From Ochromonadaceae sp. CCMP2298 (taxonomy: Eukaryota; Sar; Synurophyceae; Ochromonadales; Ochromonadaceae), in NCBI GenBank assembly GCA_026770595.1, contig MU634443.1, positions 1 to 12,189 on the forward strand: a DNA stretch of 12,189 nt. The letters run 5' to 3'. The notes under the pieces are model-generated. The model was not told the origin of the DNA and ran no database searches. It was given only the letters and a program-made list of their open reading frames with translations. Made by a program: the position numbers and the translations under genes. Below are positions 7,718-12,189 of this stretch, piece after piece (position 1 is the stretch's first letter; every line of letters begins with the position of its first letter).

Positions 7718-8945
7718 TTACAAAAGTGGGGAACTTACGGTAAGAATGTTTCTCTTTTCACTTTTTACAATGGTCACAAATGACAGCCCCTTAAATACTG
7801 TCACGCAATAGAAATTCATGTCTATTCCTTTTTCCCATTCCCTTTCTTGCCACCCCCGCCCTTGTGGAAGCCTCTCTTGCTGCTCTCCTTCTTCCCCCCC
7901 CCAACCCCCACCCTCACCACCCCCACCACCCCCACCCCCGCCGCCTTTTTTGAGCAGTGAGTGCGGCAGCACCTGCATCGAGTAGGTGAGTCTGCGCATG
8001 ATCTCCTCGGCGCCATCCACCTGCGCGTCCCCCGCGCGCATAGGCAGGGGCAGCAGGTCCCGACTGCTGAGGGCCGCTGTGATGCTGCGGAAGCGGGGGT
8101 CGGGGTGCAGGCGCTGCAGAGGCAGGAGCCAGGACCCGTCGCCCAGCCGGTCCTCCCGGTGGTCCCAGTCTACGTAGTCCATCGACACAGAGCCGCTGGT
8201 GGCGACCCCCGCAGCCTCCTCTCTCAGGGCGCGCATGGCCAGGTCCTCGCACAGATCGTCCTCCACGAACAGTGCCCTTTTACCCGGCCCTGTGCCTATC
8301 GAGGACAGGCCGTTCTTCACCACCACCTGGTGTCCGAGTTAGATAAACATAAAGTATGAAATAGGTTTTAGAAAAAAAAACGTTAAGAGTATGTGTGAAG
8401 AGGCATTTCACAAAGCTCTGGAACACCCTGGCCCTGCCCTGAAACGTCTCCAGTAGGAGGTGGTGTCCGATGCGGTCGAGGTAGAGGTAGTACACGCAGT
8501 GCATTGTGGTGTTCATCTCAATTCTCTCCAGGATGTGCTGGTCGATTGGCACGATGGGAACATCGCGCCCCCCCTGGGACTCCAGCATCTTCCGAACGAG
8601 TTCGTCGCATTTGCTGATCTCTCCGATTGGAGTGCGCAGCACCACCTGCCGCAAGCAGAAGGACAAGGTGGGGGATATGTCTCCGACGGTCCAGTCGGGG
8701 TGCTCAGAGTCCAGCACGAGCTCGCAGTTTTCCGCCTTGACTGAGATTGGACAGCGCTCTGCAGTGACCTTCACACGACCCCCCTGGGCGAGTTTGGCGC
8801 GTTCACTGGGGTCGTCTGGCTCCAGCACCACAGCAACGGTGCCAATCAAATGCGGCTTCGAAACCAGCCCTCGGATGCGCACGCGGTCATGGTTTCTGAA
8901 TGGAAGGGCTCCTTTGGTTGGAGTTGCTGCAGCAGCGAACTCCAT
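7718..8945 (-). CDS. Uncharacterised protein with KOW-like N-terminal segment and glycine-rich tail, two exons
   Basis: Exons 8945-8412 and 8326-7718 join in phase 0 (RVFQSF|VVVKNGL), giving 380 residues as read. Residues about 18-77 (DRVRIRGLVSKPHLIGTVAVVL ... GRVKV ... ISVKAENCELV) have the shape of the SH3/KOW-like module common in protist proteins, here with no known partner. The rest is a soluble, mixed alpha/beta-looking sequence with no motif I recognise; a poly-Gly run follows HSLLKK. ATG 8945 is the first Met in the open frame. After the run of nine G (7902-7894) the present frame continues into weakly coding sequence up to TAA at 7718. One base fewer in that run would give a Lys/Gly-rich tail (KKESSKRGFHK...) ending at TAG 7822, which is more plausible and leaves room before the next gene at 7705. 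The C-terminus is therefore doubtful. Confidence 0.68.
8327..8411 (-). mobile_element. Intron of the 8945 gene: shortened introner-like copy (85 bases)
   Basis: Donor TTT|GTGAAA, acceptor CGGACACCAG|GTG, phase 0. On the minus strand it reads TCTTCACACATACTCTTAACG, then TTTTTTTTTCTAAAACC, TTTATGTTTATCTAACTCGG, which aligns with the 3' half of TRP introns A and B (TCTTTTCACC..., TTTTTTCTAAAAC, TTTTTCTAACTCGG). The 5' half of the repeat, including the CCCTACCC block, is missing. Similarity is weaker than for the other four copies. Confidence 0.55.
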
Positions 8946-9484
8946 TGCGTGTAAAATCGTGGAACGAAGGACTTGAAGATCAAGAATGTTCACTTTTCAG
9001 TTGAGAGTTTGATGTTAGAGTGTGATGTGAGAGTGTGATGAAGGTGATGATTCTTAATTGGCACTGATGTCATATATTTCTTGCATAATAACGACAAATA
9101 GGCAATTTTATTAGCCCTTCCCTTTTTTTTGAAAGGAAAGTCAGGACTTCTTGAATCATTCGCTGGATCTAACTCGATGTACTAGTGTATCGCGGATTGA
9201 GTTTTCTCGAATGCGTGCACACGACGAACCAGCCGTAGAGAGCAACAGAGGGGAGCCTCACTATACCTGTATCAATACTCGTACCGTTCTCGTGATCGCT
9301 GTACCCGCAACGGCTTCCCCTATCAGAGCGATTGGGGGAAAGAGGAATAGGGATAAAAGGGTTAGCCGTCATATGTTCCTGAATAAAAAACGTTGAGAAA
9401 AGTTGGCGATCCGAAATAAATTATTAAAATGAGTGCATAAATGAGATTCGGCATTAACTATTCCCGCACGTGGATACACTTTAA

Positions 9485-10031
9485 TCTACTCTGACTATCT
9501 ATAATAAGTAGCTCTAGATACATCGTCTACAAATTGCTCATCACCGGCATCGTCAGTGTACATGAATCATTTACGAAACCTTTTAAGTAGAAGTGGCATA
9601 GCACAACCTTTACTTTAGGTGAATCATTTACGAAACCTTTACTTTAGCTGCCTCCCCAGGGTCTGTCGTGGGGGACACATTTCCTGCAAAAGGGCCCCGC
9701 CCTATTCCGCCCCACGCTCCAGCCACCACCGCATGATGACGGCCTGCCCCATGCCGTATCAGAACGCTCGGAATGACGCTCTGGCTCTATGTTCTGGCCA
9801 AGCCACCCCCTCCCTATCTCTCCTCACCTCCCCCCCAACTCTCTTTTTTGAGTTTTCCTTGTGCCCCGTTTTGCCCCCCAGCAGGTGTACCGGTTAGGCT
9901 TTAACCGGTATTTGAAGATACTTTTACTTACTTTTGAGTTTTACTTACTTACTTGAAGATACGGATTGAGTTTTCTACTGGCTATCTATAATAATAAGTA
10001 GCTCTAGATACATCGTCTACAAATTGCTCAT
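9485..10031. repeat. Pair of ~57-base direct repeats
   Basis: Copies at 9485-9541 and 9974-10031 share TCTACT, CTATCTATAATAA and then an uninterrupted block from AAGTAGCTCTAGATACATCG to ATTGCTCAT; they differ by small indels (CTGA versus GG, and one extra ATA). The second copy ends just 11 bases before the TRP stop codon complement at 10043. Flanks are not alike, so this is a short duplication or pieces of a dispersed element. Confidence 0.8.
9563..9639. repeat. 20-base direct repeat pair
   Basis: TGAATCATTTACGAAACCTT occurs at 9563-9582 and at 9620-9639. The word ACCTTTACTTTAG is also doubled (near 9605 and 9635), so the second copy looks like a local tandem duplication with partial decay. 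The unit distance is 57 bases. Confidence 0.75.
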
Positions 10032-10042
10032 TATATATAGGC

Positions 10043-11907
10043 TTATTCTGAGCTGTCGGGCGCCTGTGCCAGGAGCTTTCGCAGCATCTCCCCCAGCTCC
10101 CCGTGGCCCCTCACCATCCGCAGCACCTCGTCGTTGCTCTTGCGCAGCCGCCTTACCTCCGCCTGCAGGCCCTCCACGCGCCCCGAGACGTCCTGCTCCT
10201 CGGCGGGTGGCACGAGGTCCTCTGTGTACACGCGCAGATAGAGGGTGTCCTCTCTGCGCGCGTCGAGGGTGGACATCGAGCCCTGCATCTCGCTGATGAT
10301 CAGCGCCTGCTCGAAGCGCCACTGCGCCAGGCCCTTCTGGCTCACCGTGCCGAAACTCTCGCCCATCAAAGCGATCAGCAGGTTGAGCAGCAGGATGGCC
10401 ATCATCGTCATGTACAGCACCGCGAGTAGGGTGCCGAAGTTCTCCAGAGGCGCGCCGGCGAAGGCCGCGGGGTCGTAGTTGCCCATCATGAAGGAGAAGG
10501 ACTGGACCAGGGCCTGGTCGAAGGTGCCGAAGAGCGCAGAGGGGTCGGCGTTGGAGACCAGCCAGAAGGCCTGCGCGAAGCCCAGCAGCATGAAGGTGAG
10601 AACCAAGACTAGGTACTTTATGTCCGACATTATCTGCAGAATCATGGCCACCAGGGGGCCGGTGGACTCGAAGGCGCGCAGGTAGTAGAGCAGGTTGAAG
10701 TAGGCAGAGAGGCTGAAGATGCCCAGAAGGACGCGCGACGGGGCGGTCTCCCGCCAGGCGGCCAGTCTGCAGCAGTTGCCTGAGAGACCGTAGACCGCAT
10801 TAGAACCAAAGAATGGGTTTTAGAAAAACATAGAAGGTGAAAAGACCATTGATGGGGTAGGGAATCACGATAAAAAGAAGGATAAAGACGGACCTTTTAG
10901 GTCATTCTACCACACCTACACCTACACCTACACACTACACCTACCTGCCGCGTTGGTGGAGATGACTAGGCAGTCCAGCAGGTTCCACTTGTCCGCGAAG
11001 TACTCCACGGGCCGCTGAGAGGCCGGAGACCGAATTAGTGGGTTTAATAGGCGTGTGTCACATAGATAGGGTGGGTTTAATGCACATTATAGTATAGGAG
11101 GGGTTAATAGGTGGTGGTATATAGAGGGTGGGTTCAATAGGTGTGGGTTTAATAGGTGTGTGTCACATGAGAGGCCGTAGACCGAGTTAGAAAAACCACT
11201 TAGAGTATAAAGTTTTAGAAAAAAGACCAGTTAGCGCATAGAAGGTGAAAAGACCAGATTTGGGTAGGGAATCGTGATATAAAGACGGCATTTTATGCAA
11301 TTCTACCATGTACTTCAACCTCCACCTACACCTACTACTACACCTACACCACCACCTACCAGGTACATCTGCTTCTTCTCCTTGTTGAGGAAGTACAGCA
11401 TGCCCAGGAACTGCAGCGCGATCAGCAGGCCCGAGACGGCGCCGTAGTCGTGTTTGATATGTCTGAAACTGAGGGTGGAGATGGTGGCGAGGGCCAGGAA
11501 GAGGATGTAGAGGGACATCTCGCGGGAGTGGGTGCGGATGCCGATGCGCTGCCAGGCGAAGCTGAGAGCCATCCTGAGAGGCCGAATAAGTGGGTTTAAT
11601 ATGTGTGTGTCACATAGACGGGGTGGGTTTAATACATATTATAGTATAAGAGGGGTTAAAAGGTGTCACATGGGAGCCATTCTGAGAGGCGGGGCGGCAG
11701 TTAGACAAACCATAAAGTAATGGGATTTAGAATAAAAGCCAGTTAGCGTATAGAGGTGAAAAGACCAGGTTTGGGTAGGGAATCATGATAAAAAGACAGA
11801 TATAAAGACATACGGACCTTTTATGTAATTCTACAACACCTACACCCTAACCGTACCTGCCCCCCTCGGAGTCGAAAATCTTCATGCTGTCGAGGCGCTT
11901 GCACACG
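10043..11907 (-). CDS. TRP-like cation channel, C-terminal half (5' partial), four exons
   Basis: Exons 11907-11857, 11573-11360, 11014-10945 and 10779-10043 join in phases 2, 0 and 1 to 356 residues plus a leading base. The reading gives the transmembrane core of a six-helix TRP channel: hydrophobic helices MSLYILFLALATISTLSF and AVSGLLIALQFLGMLYFLN, then DKWNLLDCLVIS (S3), RVLLGIFSLSAYFNLLYYLRAFESTG (S4 and S4-S5 linker), IKYLVLVLTFMLLGFAQAFW (S5), pore helix and filter QSFSFMMGNYD, and S6 LYMTMMAILLLNLLIALMGESF. After S6 comes QWRFEQALI, matching the TRP-box position. The tail (residues about 300-350) is a predicted coiled coil (GRVEGLQAEVRRLRKSNDEVLRM), likely for subunit assembly. It should be a plasma- or organelle-membrane cation channel. 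The N-terminal region, where ankyrin repeats would sit in a TRPV relative, is beyond the window. Ends at TAA 10045-10043. Confidence 0.88.
10780..10944 (-). mobile_element. TRP intron C: introner-like copy, unit length (165 bases)
   Basis: Donor GCAG|GTAGGT, acceptor GGTCTCTCAG|GC, phase 1. After a donor-side run of GTAGGTGTAG-type hexamers, it reads AGAATGACCTAAAAGGTCCG, TATCGTGATTCCCTACCCC, TGGTCTTTTCACCTTCTATG and GCGGTCTACGGTCTCTCAG. The same blocks occur in order in introns A and B. It lacks the extra 3' module of A and B. Confidence 0.88.
11015..11359 (-). mobile_element. TRP intron B: introner-like copy, long form (345 bases)
   Basis: Donor CCTG|GTAGGT, acceptor CCGGCCTCTCAG|CGG, phase 0. 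The core (11359 to about 11170) matches introns A and C, including TATCACGATTCCCTACCC and GCGCTAACTGG. It is followed by a second module with ATGTGACACACACC, three TATTRAACCCAC words and TATACTATAAT, and then a second copy of the acceptor region (CGGTCTACGGCCTCTC inside, CGGTCTCCGGCCTCTCAG at the end). Confidence 0.88.
11574..11856 (-). mobile_element. TRP intron A: introner-like copy, long form (283 bases)
   Basis: Donor GCAG|GTACGG, acceptor GGCCTCTCAG|GATGG, phase 2. Core blocks match TauE intron 2 and introns B and C, then comes the same extra module as in B (ATGTGACACC, TATACTATAATATG, TATTAAACCCAC). Internally it also carries GCCTCTCAGAATGGCTCCC (11690-11672), a near copy of its own 3' splice site plus the first ten bases of the following exon. 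Confidence 0.88.
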
Positions 11908-12189
11908 CTGTGGGGTGAGAGAGAGAGGGGAGAGGGTATATGAGAGAGAGAGGGTAGAGGGTATATGAGAGAGAGAGGGTAGAAGGTATATGAGAGAGAG
12001 AGGGTAGAGGGTATATGAGAGAGAGAGGGTATATGAGGGAGAGGGTAGAGGGTATATGAGAGAGAGGGTAGAGGGTATGTGAGAGAGAGAGGGTAGAGGG
12101 TATGTGAGAGAGAGGGTAGAGGGTATATGAGAGAGAGAGGGTAGAGGGTATATGAGAGAGAGAGGGGAGAGGGTATATGAGAGAGAGGG
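11908..12189 (-). repeat. GA-rich minisatellite inside the next TRP intron
   Basis: From about 11917 to the window end, a unit of 23-25 bases (GAGAGAGAGAGGGTAGAGGGTATAT, with variants AGAAGG, TATGT and shortened units) repeats about eleven and a half times. On the coding strand it is a long pyrimidine tract (CTCTACCCTCTCTCTC) ending in CACCCCACAG at 11908, the 3' splice site for the exon 11907-11857. It therefore forms the 3' part of an intron whose start lies beyond the window. Confidence 0.9.

Larger units (their letters stand above)
8946..10042. other. Intergenic region with direct repeats
   Basis: The part near 8946 is the promoter side of the 8945 gene, with GAGTGTGATG-like tandem words at 9018-9040. 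A nearly identical ~57-base sequence occurs at 9485-9541 and 9974-10031 (see repeat entry). A second pair lies at 9563-9582 and 9620-9639. Short reading frames here (for example 9151-9396 and 9619-9897) have no protein-like character. The last bases form the 3' UTR of the TRP gene. Confidence 0.6.

Noticed and set aside
9151-9897. Short plus-strand frames in the intergenic region
   Set aside because: Composition is not coding-like, they overlap direct repeats, and no splice or domain evidence supports them.
10900-10944. GGTGTA/GTAGGT hexamers as interstitial telomere repeat
   Set aside because: They lie exactly at intron starts, are short and irregular, and are better explained as part of the intron repeat family.
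5919-11359. Intron lengths divisible by three (141, 144, 165, 345) as a selected feature
   Set aside because: The other introns are 106, 283 and 85 bases, and TauE intron 2 contains an in-frame stop, so this is probably chance.
11917-12189. CRISPR-like array at the right edge
   Set aside because: Units are contiguous GA-rich minisatellite repeats without unique spacers, in a eukaryotic intron.

Overview
This is a stretch of nuclear DNA from a eukaryote, most likely a single-celled alga or other protist. The evidence is spliced genes with GT-AG introns, GC-rich exons set in more AT-rich spacers, no operon structure, and a mixture of gene families (class I fumarase with a mitochondrial leader, plant/protist-type TauE transporter, protist-type TRP channel, MYND and CCCH zinc fingers). 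I cannot name the species. A haptophyte, stramenopile, cryptophyte or green picoalga would all fit.

Layout. Left edge: the first exon of a mitochondrial class I fumarate hydratase on the minus strand (209-924), its intron running off the window at base 1. Divergent from it is a plus-strand MYND zinc-finger gene (C-terminal exon 1782-2135; 5' structure unresolved). Then a two-exon CCCH zinc-finger gene on the minus strand (3600 to 2754), divergent from a three-exon TauE/SafE-family membrane transporter on the plus strand (4565 to 6334). Next come two minus-strand genes of unknown function lying head to tail (7705 to 6640, and 8945 to about 7822/7718). After a repeat-bearing spacer (9000-10042) comes the 3' half of a TRP-like cation channel gene on the minus strand (11907 to 10043, four exons visible). 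Its next upstream intron is filled by a GA-rich minisatellite at the right edge.

Main discovery. Five introns in three different genes on both strands are copies of one repeat family: TauE intron 2, the single intron of the 8945 gene, and all three complete introns of the TRP channel gene. The repeat spans almost the whole intron and always lies in the same orientation relative to the host gene, so the copies read in opposite directions on the two genomic strands. That is the signature of introner (introner-like) elements, mobile sequences that create introns. Two of the TRP introns belong to a longer subfamily that carries an extra module with a duplicated 3' splice-site region; one of these also carries a ghost of the neighbouring exon start. 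Introns of the CCCH gene and TauE intron 1 show no relation to the family.

Other notable points: TauE intron 1 is a stop-free, 141-base intron that would encode a Cys/His-rich insert if retained; a nine-G run probably hides the true C-terminus of the 8945 gene; and a Cys-cluster plus two-CCCH protein has an unusual domain combination. The genes do not appear to form a pathway; they are ordinary neighbours in a compact protist genome.
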